A stretch of DNA of 64,000 nt, from the NCBI GenBank assembly GCA_035559535.1, contig DATMBG010000058.1, positions 186,001 to 250,000 of the forward strand, given 5' to 3'. The position numbers were made by a program, and so were the translations under genes. This DNA is from Candidatus Limnocylindrales bacterium (lineage in GTDB: Bacteria > Moduliflexota > Moduliflexia > Moduliflexales > JAUQPW01). Under the pieces are notes generated by a model. That model worked only from the letters and a program-made list of their open reading frames with translations, was not told the DNA's origin and did no database searches. Below, piece after piece: positions 26,701 through 33,950 of the stretch. Position 1 is the stretch's first letter, and each line of letters starts with the position of its first letter.

Positions 26701-27197
26701 TGAGTGAAAGTGTGGCCCGATACCTGTTTAAATTGATGGCTTATAAGGATGAGTATGAAGTAGCCCGTTTGCAGATACGTCCCGAATTTCAATCGATGTT
26801 GGCCCGACAGTTTGGCAAAAATGCCAAAATCACCTATCACCTCCATCCCCCCTTCCTTCGGGCCCTGGGCCTTAAAAGGAAAATCGGTTTGGGTAAATGG
26901 TTTAATATCGGCTATTGGTTATTGACAAAGCTCAAAGGCCTACGGGGTACTCCCTTGGATATTTTCGGTTATACTCACCTACGCAAGGTAGAGCGAGAAT
27001 TAATTACAGAGTACCGTGCCCTTATCGAACAGGAATTGATCGGGTTATCGATAGATACCTATGAAAGGGCTGTGACCCTGGCTAACCTGCCGGATATGAT
27101 TCGTGGTTATGAGGAAATCAAACTGGCTAACGTAGCCAGATTCCGTGCAGAGGTGCAGAGGGTACGGAGTCAATATTCCAAACAGATACCGGTGTAA
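23712..27197 (+). CDS. Fused indolepyruvate:ferredoxin oxidoreductase family protein
   Basis: A single 1161-residue chain joining the parts that are separate subunits in archaeal IorAB. An N-terminal pyrimidine-binding domain (about 1-400) includes SGYRGSPLGGLD. The TPP-binding domain has SGCPHNRST, GIGCHSM and GDGTLFHSG near 495. A ferredoxin-like cysteine cluster, CEGCGDCGVKSNC, lies near 634 with further cysteines just after it. The gamma domain begins with GIGGTGVVTVNE near 720. A C-terminal extension of about 200 residues is usual for the long bacterial form. The expected reaction is CoA-dependent oxidative decarboxylation of aryl- or branched-chain 2-oxoacids with ferredoxin reduction. 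GGAGGAG precedes the ATG. Confidence 0.93.
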   Translation: MNEFSLESKYLQEEGRIILSGVQALVRLPLDQHRADKRAGLRTATLISGYRGSPLGGLDTLLQRNRKLLNEHDVVFIPGVNEDLGATAIFGSQLANLLPNPRYDGVLGMWYGKAPGVDRSGDAFKHANFAGVGRYGGVLALAGDDPICKSSTLPSHSEVALYDAQMPILYPGNVQEIIEMGRYGFELSRYSGAWVGFKVVTNIADAFSTAEVYPIENIVRPEFIFNGRPWQHTQNPALLAPYSLQLEREIYEGRLEAARLFAAANKLNRITISGARDWIGIVSAGKVYYDVREALYQLGLNDEQLRRYGIRLLKIGLLYPLEPEIIKTFARGLEEIFVIEEKRAFIELFIRDVLYNQSERPLVVGKRDEQGRFLVRGDSELDADQITELLVRQLTKKVPPALFEKRLAALSHHSLALSVQDQPLLPRTPYFCSGCPHNRSTVIPEGSIAGGGIGCHSMSLLMDRRTWGITHMGGEGVQWVGAAPFSNTPHLFQHLGDGTLFHSGYLAIRQAVAAGTNITYKILYNSAVAMTGGQAVDGAMPVPELTRALEAEGVRKIIVCAYDPNKYPPDAKWASNVEIWHRDRLDEAQRVLRKEKGVTALIYDQPCAAELRRKRKRGLVEDPPLHVFINEAVCEGCGDCGVKSNCLSVLPVETELGRKTQIHQSSCNKDYTCLQGDCPAFLTVIPEQNDKVEKRLEINVEDCDLPEPHRLLPKEANIYMTGIGGTGVVTVNEILATAAFLEGKYVYSLDQTGLSQKGGPVLSHLKILDQPREISNKIGWGTADVYIVFDILGGVTDENLRHTHKEKTIAVVSSSQIATGAMIRSTAVRFPEEDSLRQRIETHTQAQKNVYLDAVALAENLFGNHLLANMITIGAAYQAGLLPLTAQAIERAITLNGVAVEANRQAFRVGRMVVINPHWKPVQTLNRMGSQPLKSEITPEAQALIDSVEAQGELRRLLEIRVPELIAYQNLSYAREYVEFVKRVKKAEARITQDTRLSESVARYLFKLMAYKDEYEVARLQIRPEFQSMLARQFGKNAKITYHLHPPFLRALGLKRKIGLGKWFNIGYWLLTKLKGLRGTPLDIFGYTHLRKVERELITEYRALIEQELIGLSIDTYERAVTLANLPDMIRGYEEIKLANVARFRAEVQRVRSQYSKQIPV

Positions 27198-27265
27198 GGA
27201 TTCACTCTCTTTCTGATACTTGCCAGAAACTGCCTTTTATCCGTTTCTACATTGGAACATCACCT

Positions 27266-27301
27266 AAACGGTAAGGGCAGCTCTTGTTGCTCTTACCGTT
27301 T
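27266..27301. terminator. Bidirectional hairpin between convergent genes
   Basis: AAACGGTAAG and CTTACCGTTT pair perfectly around a 16-base centre with a further GGCA/TGCT stack. It lies between the convergent oxidoreductase (+) and sugar permease (-). It has short A and T ends but no long T-run, so it is a plausible shared terminator. Confidence 0.5.
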
Positions 27302-27393
27302 ATGCAGGATTTCAAGGTAGGAAATGACAGGGGATTTTACTTTAACCTTCCAGATAGTGGAATTTGTCTTTATCCATTGAAGCATTCAAAGTA

Positions 27394-28224
27394 TTATCCC
27401 TTGAGAGCACCTCCCGTAAGTCCCTTGACCAGTTGTTTTTCGATCAACATAAACAAAATAACAATGGGGATCAAAGCCAGCAGAGAGGCGGCCATTAAAT
27501 ATTGCCACTGTACCGTCCATCGTCCAATGAAATTATAGAGGCCAATGGTTAGGGGTCTCTTCTCCAGGGAAGTAATAAATGTTAGGGCGAACATGAACTC
27601 ATTCCAGGAAGCAATAAACGTGTAAATAACCGTGGTGACAACCCCGGGCATGGCAATAGGTAGCATAATTTTCGTAATGGTCTTCCAGCGGGTACATCCA
27701 TCTATTAAGGCTGCTTCCTCCAGCTCTAGGGGAATCGTACTGAAATAGCCGTTGAGCATCCAGATGGAAAACGCCAGGGTAAATACGGCGTTGACCAGGA
27801 TCAAAGAAAGACGTGTATCCAATAATCCCAAGCCGGCAATGACTTTAAACAGAGAGATAATGACAATAATGGGAGAAAACATCTGAACTACCAAAAACAG
27901 GTAAAGTAAAAATCGCCGCCCGAAGAAACGAAGACGGGATATTGCATACGCAGCTGGGACCGATAGGACGGTATTTAAAAGGGTTGAACCAGAAGCAATA
28001 AGAAAACTATTGAGGAAATAATGAAGCAGGGGATATTTATCCCAAATCTCTTTAAAATTTTGCAGCCGTATATGTCGGGGGATCCAATAGGGGGGGGAAG
28101 TGTAGACTTCATCGACACTCTTAAGGGCCGTCGAGACCATAACAAAAAAAGGGAAGAGCAAGATAAGTAAAATCCCAGTGACAAAAACATACAACAAAAC
28201 TCTACGTAGCCCTTTACCCTTCAT
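27394..28224 (-). CDS. Carbohydrate ABC transporter permease (MalG type)
   Basis: A 276-residue inner-membrane permease with six predicted helices. The ATPase-contact EAA loop is clear: ELEEAALIDGCTRWKTITKI, followed by MLPIAMPG. The N-terminal arginine/lysine stretch and ILLILLFPFFVMVSTALKS first helix are typical. It pairs with the MalF-type permease 12 bases upstream and with the binding protein at 29707-30948. No ATPase is encoded here; such importers often share a MsiK/UgpC-type ATPase encoded elsewhere. The sugar is unknown. Confidence 0.9.
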   Translation of the reverse strand: MKGKGLRRVLLYVFVTGILLILLFPFFVMVSTALKSVDEVYTSPPYWIPRHIRLQNFKEIWDKYPLLHYFLNSFLIASGSTLLNTVLSVPAAYAISRLRFFGRRFLLYLFLVVQMFSPIIVIISLFKVIAGLGLLDTRLSLILVNAVFTLAFSIWMLNGYFSTIPLELEEAALIDGCTRWKTITKIMLPIAMPGVVTTVIYTFIASWNEFMFALTFITSLEKRPLTIGLYNFIGRWTVQWQYLMAASLLALIPIVILFMLIEKQLVKGLTGGALKG

Positions 28225-28236
28225 AGGGAAGATTTT

Positions 28237-29157
28237 CTAGTCCTCTTTAAAATAAAAATAGGCATAAATTAAGCTAACGGTTAGAAGAATTCCAAAAGTT
28301 ATCACGGCCATAGCGGCTGCAGTACCGAATTTCAGGAATTCGAAGGCATGTTTATAAATATACGTGATAAGAATATCCGTAGAACCGGCAGGTCCTCCTT
28401 TGGTCAGGATATAGATAACGTTAAAATCGTTAAAAGTCCAGAGAACTGATAACAGGGTTGCAATCAACATGATCCGCTTGAGTAAGGGAAGGGTAATATA
28501 ATAGAATTTTTGCCAGGGATTCACCCCATCAACCTCGGCGGATTCGTAAAGTTCTTGGGGAATGGCCTGGAGACCGGCCAAGTGAACCAGAACCATAAAA
28601 GGAATTCCGATCCAGATATCTACGTAGAGATTGGCAAAGAAAGCCGAACGTGGATAAGCCAGCCAGATGGGGGGATCCCCCCAGAGACCGGTAGCCCGCA
28701 GGGTATAGTTCAGAAGCCCGAAATCATTATTATAAATCCATTGCCAGAGCATGGCACTGATGGGAACAGAAGATGCCCAGGGTATGATAACCAAAGTCCG
28801 GGCCCATTTTCTCCCTTTAAAATCAATATTCAGTAATAGGGCAATTCCCAATCCTGCCAGAGTTTTAGCCGCTACTGCTAAAGCCGTCCAGATAACCGAT
28901 CTAAGGGTTACCTGCCAGAATTCTGCCGTTCTAAACAGGGTCTCAAAATTGCCAGTTCCTATATACTCAACCAGATTACCCGAACGATTAGTTCTGAAAA
29001 AAGCCATGGCAAAGACATAAGCAATAGGGTAGAACATGAACGCGATCAGGAAAGCCGTAGCAGGAAACAGGAAAAAATAGGCAAGTTTAGACTCTGTCCT
29101 CCAGAAGGAGGTTTTTTTAAAAAAAGTTTTCTTTTTGAAAGGACGCCTTCTTCTAAT
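28237..29157 (-). CDS. Carbohydrate ABC transporter permease (MalF/UgpA type), probable ATT start
   Basis: A sugar permease with EAA-type loop ELYESAEVDGVNPWQKFYYI and a final LTVSLIYAYFYF helix. The first ATG, at 29037, would begin inside the first membrane helix (MFYPIAYVF). Upstream of it the frame stays open for 40 codons and encodes what the family normally has there: a basic cytosolic tail (RRRPFKKKTFFKK) and the rest of helix 1 (LAYFFLFPATAFLIAF). That stretch has no ATG, GTG or TTG. The codon after the upstream stop region is ATT at 29157, with AAAGG 8 bases before it. I therefore extend the gene to 29157 (306 residues, a normal length). Homopolymers (7 T then 7 A) lie in this stretch, but no frame offers an ordinary start. 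Confidence 0.85.
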   Translation of the reverse strand: MRRRRPFKKKTFFKKTSFWRTESKLAYFFLFPATAFLIAFMFYPIAYVFAMAFFRTNRSGNLVEYIGTGNFETLFRTAEFWQVTLRSVIWTALAVAAKTLAGLGIALLLNIDFKGRKWARTLVIIPWASSVPISAMLWQWIYNNDFGLLNYTLRATGLWGDPPIWLAYPRSAFFANLYVDIWIGIPFMVLVHLAGLQAIPQELYESAEVDGVNPWQKFYYITLPLLKRIMLIATLLSVLWTFNDFNVIYILTKGGPAGSTDILITYIYKHAFEFLKFGTAAAMAVITFGILLTVSLIYAYFYFKED

Positions 29158-29267
29158 ACCTTATACCTTTTTTATTCAAATTTAACTTGTTCCCAGGCTT
29201 CTACCTTAGGTCTGTATCCGCTCAGCAGGTAGACTCCCTTTCAGGGGTAGTTTTTCCCGCCTAATTC

Positions 29268-29540
29268 CCTTCCCACGTTGGGAAGGGGGAACTCGAGGAT
29301 AGCCCGGGTCCCCTCTCTCCCTTCACCCCATAGGCATCAAGCTAAGGATTAGACCTGGGGTCTAGTACCCCTAACCCTCCATACGGGTCAGGTTAAGCTG
29401 AAAAGCCCCGTTAGGGACGACCAGTTGGTAGCCCCCGACACAAGTCGGGGAATTCAGAAATTCAGAATTTTTTCTCCGTAGCAACATCTTGTTAAACAGG
29501 TTCCCCTCCTGGGGCTAACCTTCTTAGCTTGGTGCCTTAT
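29268..29540. repeat. Composite dispersed repeat inside the sugar transporter cluster
   Basis: The 549-base gap between permease and binding protein contains GC-rich family repeats (TTCCCACGTTGGGAAGGGGG), then the element shared with 5.6-5.86 kb in opposite orientation: GGTTAAGCTGAAAAG, TTGGTAGCCCCCGA, ATTCAGAATTTTTT, TTGTTAAACAGG, and GGGGCTAACCTTCTTAGCTT. The CCCCGACACAAGTCGGGG hairpin is internal. No gene is visible. Confidence 0.65.
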
Positions 29541-29706
29541 GGGGTTAAGGGGGTGTTCAGACAGAGAAAAGTGACACCTACTAACTTGTTACAGTTATCT
29601 TCTGTCCTCATGGGATTGACTTAAGGAATCAGTTCCGTAAATCGGCAATTACCACAGCAGGTAGAGCGCAGGAATAAGATATTACAAAAGGTTATCCAGT
29701 GCGTTA

Positions 29707-30948
29707 TTATCTTTTCTTCTGGGCCCGAAGACTATCTATCTTTGCTGCAGCTTCATCAAGAGCTTCCTTGGGTTGCTTTTGGCCTAGAAAAGTTGCCTCA
29801 ATGGCCTCCCAGATAATGTCATTGCATTCCGGCCACTCGGGTATAAGAGGCCAGCCCTTGGCAGTGGGAGTTGACTGGATCATGGTTTTATAAACCGGGG
29901 TCTGGAAATATTCATTGTTTGCCAGGGATTTTGTAACCGGAGGAAAGCCGACGAGTTTATCAAATTCCAATCGCCATTTATCCTGATAGAAAAATTCCAG
30001 GAATTTAGCCGCTGCCGCTTTATTTTTTGAAGACTTGAACATCACAATGGAATCGGTAACCAGGAGGGTACTCTGAGGTTTTCCTTTGAAATGAGGCATA
30101 GGAGCCACATCCCATTTAAAATCAACGTTCTTTTGCTTTAAAAGAGCCGCCGTAAAGCCTCCACTCAACATGATGCCTAATTTACCCGAAAGAAAGAGAT
30201 TTTGGACTTCATCCCGTTTATAGGCATTGACGCCGGGCTGGGTAACTTTGTATTTATTGACCAGATCGTTCATGAAAGTCAATGCCCCAACTCCCGCTTC
30301 ATTGTTTACAATACACTTTCCATAGGTTCCATCGGGATTTATTTCAAAGAAGTAGCCGCCATTCCCAAAAAGATAATAGGCGAATTCTGTCAGTTCTACA
30401 TACTTCTGGCCTATCATGCCGATGGCATATAAATCGGGAGGGTGATGGATTTTCTGGGCAATCTCCAATATTTCTTCAAAGGTTTCTGGAGCCTTAGGGA
30501 TTAGGTCTGAGCGGTAGTACATGATACGGGTACCGATGGCGACCGGAAGAGCATAAAGAACGTTACCAATTTTGGCTTCCATGGCCGCAGGCTCAATATT
30601 ATTGATCAACTCCTTGCTGAGATGTTGCTCGATAGGCTCAACCACTCCCATGTCCATCAGCTCCAAAAGCCATCGCGTTCCAATAACCGAAAGATCCGGA
30701 GCTTGATTTCCGGCCACAAAGGTAATCAATCGATCATGAAATTCATTCCAGGGAGTCGAGATAATTTTGAGATCAATATCCGGGTTCGCTTCTTCAAAGG
30801 CTTTTTCCAAATTTTGAGCATACTCGGGAGTAAGTCCATCATATTCTGCCCACATGATGCTGACCGTTTCTTTCGCCTCTGTACCGGAGATAAAGAATAA
30901 AATTGCTGCGGATACCAGGGCCAGGATAAAATAAATCTCTTTCTTCAT
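29707..30948 (-). CDS. Sugar ABC transporter substrate-binding protein
   Basis: A 413-residue extracellular solute-binding protein of family 1. A Sec signal peptide (MKKEIYFILALVSAAILFF) ends near TEA, followed by mature ETVSIMWAEYDGLTPEY. The first lobe has the usual DIDLKIISTPWNEFHDRL and QAPDLSVIGTRWL blocks, and GYFFEINPDG lies midway. I start at ATG 30948, 9 bases after AAAGGAGG; a TTG at 30954 is too close to that site. A good promoter lies about 75 bases upstream. It serves the two permeases downstream, from which a repeat-filled gap separates it. Confidence 0.91.
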   Translation of the reverse strand: MKKEIYFILALVSAAILFFISGTEAKETVSIMWAEYDGLTPEYAQNLEKAFEEANPDIDLKIISTPWNEFHDRLITFVAGNQAPDLSVIGTRWLLELMDMGVVEPIEQHLSKELINNIEPAAMEAKIGNVLYALPVAIGTRIMYYRSDLIPKAPETFEEILEIAQKIHHPPDLYAIGMIGQKYVELTEFAYYLFGNGGYFFEINPDGTYGKCIVNNEAGVGALTFMNDLVNKYKVTQPGVNAYKRDEVQNLFLSGKLGIMLSGGFTAALLKQKNVDFKWDVAPMPHFKGKPQSTLLVTDSIVMFKSSKNKAAAAKFLEFFYQDKWRLEFDKLVGFPPVTKSLANNEYFQTPVYKTMIQSTPTAKGWPLIPEWPECNDIIWEAIEATFLGQKQPKEALDEAAAKIDSLRAQKKR

Positions 30949-31021
30949 AGCCAACTACCTCCTTTAAGTTAAGCAGGATTGAATCCATGCGGGGGAATTT
31001 TGTTGTTACTTTCCGACTACG

Positions 31022-31050
31022 GTCATATTCGATTTAGCCTGATTTGTCAA
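31022..31050 (-). promoter_or_regulatory. Candidate sigma70 promoter for the sugar transporter cluster
   Basis: Minus strand: TTGACA (31050-31045), 17 bases, TATGAC (31027-31022). The -35 is perfect and the -10 matches 4 of 6. It faces the binding-protein gene, leaving a leader of about 65-75 bases. Confidence 0.5.
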
Positions 31051-31064
31051 GTTGGAATTAATCC

Positions 31065-31517
31065 CTACTCCAGAATACCCTTCGCCGAATCTTTATCTCC
31101 GTGGGTAATTTCATAAAACTCGTAGACCAGAATACCGGAATTGGTTACCTTTAATCCGACATAACCCCGGGTTACCATTTCCTGAAGGATTTTTTCGGCC
31201 TCTTCCAACGTCAGAGAAGTTCCGGCAGCAACCTCCGTAACGGTGAGTCTTCCTTTTTTACGCTGGGCTAGGCGAATAATTTCCCCTTCTTTCTCTTCTT
31301 TTAAAGCCCTTTCTTGAGCCTCTCGAGCCCGCTTCTGATTCTGATAATTACTCCTCAGCAGGGCAATCCCGACAATTATGGGAAGAACTCCAAAAAAAAT
31401 CACGGCGATTAAATCACCCTTTGTTAGACCTTTTTCCTCAAGGTTAATAAAAAATCCAATAAGCATGAGTCCCCCCATAACAAAGCAGAGAACACTGGCA
31501 ATCATTTTTATCATCAT
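31065..31517 (-). CDS. Small membrane protein with C-terminal winged-helix-like domain
   Basis: A 150-residue protein I cannot name. Two membrane helices (about 7-25 and 37-55) are followed by a charged coiled region (QKRAREAQERALKEEKEGE), then a compact domain (about 90-145) with RKKGRLTVTEVAAGTSLTL, AEKILQEMVTRGYVG and ILVYEFYEI. That pattern looks like a winged helix-turn-helix ending in a beta hairpin. The same order of parts (two helices, basic stretch, GR-I/L domain ending in Y-x-F-x-D/E-I) appears in the N-terminus of the SUMF1-like protein at 8919-10445. It may be co-transcribed with the thioesterase upstream (21-base gap). Confidence 0.65.
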   Translation of the reverse strand: MMIKMIASVLCFVMGGLMLIGFFINLEEKGLTKGDLIAVIFFGVLPIIVGIALLRSNYQNQKRAREAQERALKEEKEGEIIRLAQRKKGRLTVTEVAAGTSLTLEEAEKILQEMVTRGYVGLKVTNSGILVYEFYEITHGDKDSAKGILE

Positions 31518-31538
31518 AACTTGCTCTCCCTTGACAGG

Positions 31539-31934
31539 TTAACTCTTCTTTTTATTGTCGACTCTCGTGAAAAATCGATCCAAATCTACCAGGTAGCGCT
31601 CGTGTTCCCCTTCGGCTATTTTTTCTTTTTCATCAAAGGCTTCCACGTGGAAAACCAGTCTCCGTCCATCGACTTCTTTTAACTCAGCTTCTGCACGAAC
31701 TTTCATTCCCAGGGGGGTTGGGGCTAAATGTTTGATATTTACAATGGTCCCTACAGTTCCAGACCCTGGGGGAAGATGAGGTTCAATGGCTTTACCGCAA
31801 GCATACTCCAGAAGCCCCACTAATGCAGGAGTTCCATAAAGGTGAAAACCCTTATTTCCGAAATAATCCGCACTATCTGTTTCTCCAACCACTTTCTCAA
31901 CAGAACCCTTCAAACCTTTTTCAATGGCCATAGA
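31539..31934 (-). CDS. FlK-type hot-dog thioesterase
   Basis: A 131-residue hot-dog fold protein resembling fluoroacetyl-CoA thioesterase FlK. The catalytic trio of that family is visible: Thr34 in LYGTPALVGL, Glu42 in LEYACG and His68 in VNIKHLAPTP. General acyl-CoA thioesterase activity is the safe call; nothing else suggests organofluorine chemistry. I start at ATG 31934, preceded by AAAGGAGAG; a longer frame from 31979 adds 15 residues that would bury this ribosome site. The gene lies 21 bases upstream of the small membrane protein on the same strand. Confidence 0.82.
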   Translation of the reverse strand, partial: SMAIEKGLKGSVEKVVGETDSADYFGNKGFHLYGTPALVGLLEYACGKAIEPHLPPGSGTVGTIVNIKHLAPTPLGMKVRAEAELKEVDGRRLVFHVEAFDEKEKIAEGEHERYLVDLDRFFTRVDNKKKS

Positions 31935-32115
31935 CTCTCCTTTTCTGTAAGATGAAATTTTAACGTTTTTTTTACCCATTTATTTTTATGCTAATAAAAT
32001 TTCATGTGGCGTCAAGTAAAATTGAGGGTGTCTGTATCCGTTTGGCAGATCAAAGAACGGGAGGTGTTTGGCCTTACGTATTAGATGGCTACAGATACAA
32101 ATTGGTGGCCTGGCA

Positions 32116-32144
32116 TTGACACAGCTTGCCCGGGAGGTTATAAT
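32116..32144 (+). promoter_or_regulatory. Consensus sigma70 promoter
   Basis: TTGACA (32116-32121), exactly 17 bases, TATAAT (32139-32144): both hexamers are perfect. Transcription should start near 32151, right at the AGGAGG that serves the ATPase gene, giving a leader of only about 18 bases. This supports the GTG start at 32169. Confidence 0.8.
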
Positions 32145-32168
32145 CCCAGAAGGAGGTTTGCAAATTGC

Positions 32169-32864
32169 GTGATTCGACTTCAGGAGGTTACAAAGATTTA
32201 TAATCGTGGCTCTCAACAGGTGGTGGCCCTTCAGCAGGTAACGCTCGAAATGGGTAAGGGGGAGTTTGTAGCTTTCATGGGTCCAAGCGGATGTGGGAAA
32301 AGTACCCTTCTGAATCTGGTAGGTGGGTTGGATGTACCCACGTCGGGTGAAGTTTTCATTGATAATCTATCTCTGGGAAAACTGTCCGATCGTCAGTTGT
32401 CTCTCCTACGCCGGGAAAAGATCGGGATTGTTTTTCAGTTTTTTAACCTGCTTCCCACCTTAAATGTCCAGGAAAACACCGAACTCCCCCTTTTGCTCCA
32501 GGGAGTTTCTCCAAAAGAAGCCAGTCGGAGGGCAGAAGTTCTGCTTAGCCGGGTCGGTTTATCCCATCGTATGACCCATGCCATCCATGAACTCTCCGGG
32601 GGTGAAATGCAGCGGGTAGCCATTGCCAGGGCTTTAATTCATAATCCTGAGATTATTTTGGCCGACGAACCGACCGGGAATTTAGATTCCAAAACCGGCT
32701 CAGATATCCTTAAATTGTTAAAGTCCTTTTCCGAGGAGTCGGAGTATACGGTGCTTCTTGCAACCCATAGTTTAGAAGCTACGCGATATGCGGACCGGGT
32801 TATTAACTTGAGGGATGGGAGGGTTCTAAATTCTCCTTCGTTATCCAGCTTCGAGCCTTTTTGA
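32169..32864 (+). CDS. MacB/LolD-type ABC transporter ATP-binding protein
   Basis: A 231-residue ABC ATPase of the lipoprotein-release/macrolide-export (LolD, MacB, FtsE-like) group. Walker A GPSGCGKST, the Q-loop region GIVFQFFNLLPTLNV, signature LSGGEMQRVAIARAL and Walker B IILADEPTGNLDS are all intact; FFNLLPTL after the Q-loop is typical of the group. I start at GTG 32169, where family members begin (IRLQEVTKIY). The frame is open 28 codons further upstream, but the perfect promoter lies inside that part. No permease is adjacent. The FtsX permease at 50210-52888 is a possible partner, 18 kb away. Confidence 0.92.
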   Translation: MIRLQEVTKIYNRGSQQVVALQQVTLEMGKGEFVAFMGPSGCGKSTLLNLVGGLDVPTSGEVFIDNLSLGKLSDRQLSLLRREKIGIVFQFFNLLPTLNVQENTELPLLLQGVSPKEASRRAEVLLSRVGLSHRMTHAIHELSGGEMQRVAIARALIHNPEIILADEPTGNLDSKTGSDILKLLKSFSEESEYTVLLATHSLEATRYADRVINLRDGRVLNSPSLSSFEPF

Positions 32865-33026
32865 AGTCATAGGAAGGATTTCTCTTATAACTTGAGGGAT
32901 TAAAAGGTCTTCCAATAGATTAAGGATACCCCCTCAGATTTGGGTATAATTCCTTGACAAGGAGATAGTTTTTCTCTTACTTAAAGAGAATTGGACTCTC
33001 ATCAAGTACCCGGTGACGTGAAGCGT

Positions 33027-33063
33027 CTCCAGGTCGAACGAATAAATATCCTCAAACCTGGAG
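33027..33063. promoter_or_regulatory. Inverted repeat in the leader of the SDR gene
   Basis: CTCCAGGT (33027-33034) and ACCTGGAG (33056-33063) form an 8-base stem around a 21-base AT-rich loop, ending about 34 bases before the SDR start. It could be an operator or leader hairpin. Confidence 0.3.
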
Positions 33064-33096
33064 TCGTGACTTTGCACCTACCAAAAGGAGGGATTC

Positions 33097-33876
33097 ATGG
33101 AGTTAAGAGATAAAGTGGCGATTGTAACAGGAGCCAGTCAAGGCATTGGGCGGGCCATTTCCATTGCCCTGGCAAAGGAAGGCGCCTCGGTAGTTTTGGC
33201 TTCCCGCAATGAAGCCAAATTGGAAGAAACAGCTCAGATCATTAAATCTAACGGAGGAACCAGCTTGAAAATCCGAACCGATGTGTCCAAGGAAGCAGAG
33301 GTTAAGAACATGGTCCAGAAAACTCTGGAAACCTTCGGAACCATTGATATTCTGGTTAATAACTCCGGGATAGCTGGGCCGACCGCCAGATGTGAAGATG
33401 TGACTTTAGAAGAGTGGGAAGAAACCATGGCAGTCAATCTTCGTGGCCCCTTCCTTTGTTGTAAATATGTCATCCCCACTCTGAAAGCCAAGAAAAGCGG
33501 ACGGATCATCCATATCGGCTCTATTAGTAGCAAGCGCCCGCTTCAAAATCGTACCCCTTATACCACTTCCAAAATGGGTTTGATCGGATTTAATCGAACC
33601 CTGGCAGTAGAACTCGGCCCGTTTAACATTACCGTCAATCTGATTTGTCCCGGGGCTACGGCGGGGGAGCGTTTAGATAATGTGATGACAACCATGGGAA
33701 AAGCCCTGGGAAAGTCCTATGAAGAAATGGCCGCCACTTTTAAAGCTTTATCTCCTTTAAATCGGTTTGTGAATGCAGAAGATATTGCCAGTATGGTTGT
33801 CTATCTGGCCTCCGATAAAGCAAAAAATATAACCGGCCAGGATATTAACGTATGTGCCGGGATCATTATGTATTGA
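33097..33876 (+). CDS. Short-chain dehydrogenase/reductase
   Basis: A 259-residue classical SDR with NAD(P) motif TGASQGIGRA (near 12-21), NNSG (87-90 region, with serine in place of the more common alanine of NNAG), the catalytic serine in IHIGSISS and the active-site pair in PYTTSKMG (Y-x-x-x-K). The substrate is not predictable; the family covers 3-oxoacyl reductases, sugar and alcohol dehydrogenases. CAAAAGGAGG precedes the ATG. It is cytosolic. A CTCCAGGT hairpin lies in the leader, and a strong GC hairpin follows the stop. Confidence 0.91.
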   Translation: MELRDKVAIVTGASQGIGRAISIALAKEGASVVLASRNEAKLEETAQIIKSNGGTSLKIRTDVSKEAEVKNMVQKTLETFGTIDILVNNSGIAGPTARCEDVTLEEWEETMAVNLRGPFLCCKYVIPTLKAKKSGRIIHIGSISSKRPLQNRTPYTTSKMGLIGFNRTLAVELGPFNITVNLICPGATAGERLDNVMTTMGKALGKSYEEMAATFKALSPLNRFVNAEDIASMVVYLASDKAKNITGQDINVCAGIIMY

Positions 33877-33892
33877 AAAGACCTGGGACAAT

Positions 33893-33925
33893 GGGCGGCG
33901 GATGACTGGTCATTCCCTGCCGCCC
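33893..33925. terminator. GC-rich hairpin after the SDR gene
   Basis: GGGCGGC (33893-33899) pairs with GCCGCCC (33919-33925), with an inner ATGAC/GTCAT. It lies 17 bases after the stop. No T-run follows, so termination is uncertain. Confidence 0.35.
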
Positions 33926-33950
33926 ACTTCCCACAGCTCACCATCTCCCC

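Noticed and set aside
29038-29157. Homopolymer sequencing error explaining the missing permease start
   Set aside because: Shifting the frame at the T7A7 run was considered, but the other frames upstream contain stops and no ATG, GTG or TTG, so it does not provide an ordinary start. It is not fully excluded.
31986-32216. 76-residue minus-strand frame
   Set aside because: It overlaps the perfect promoter and start of the MacB/LolD-type ATPase and has no coding character.
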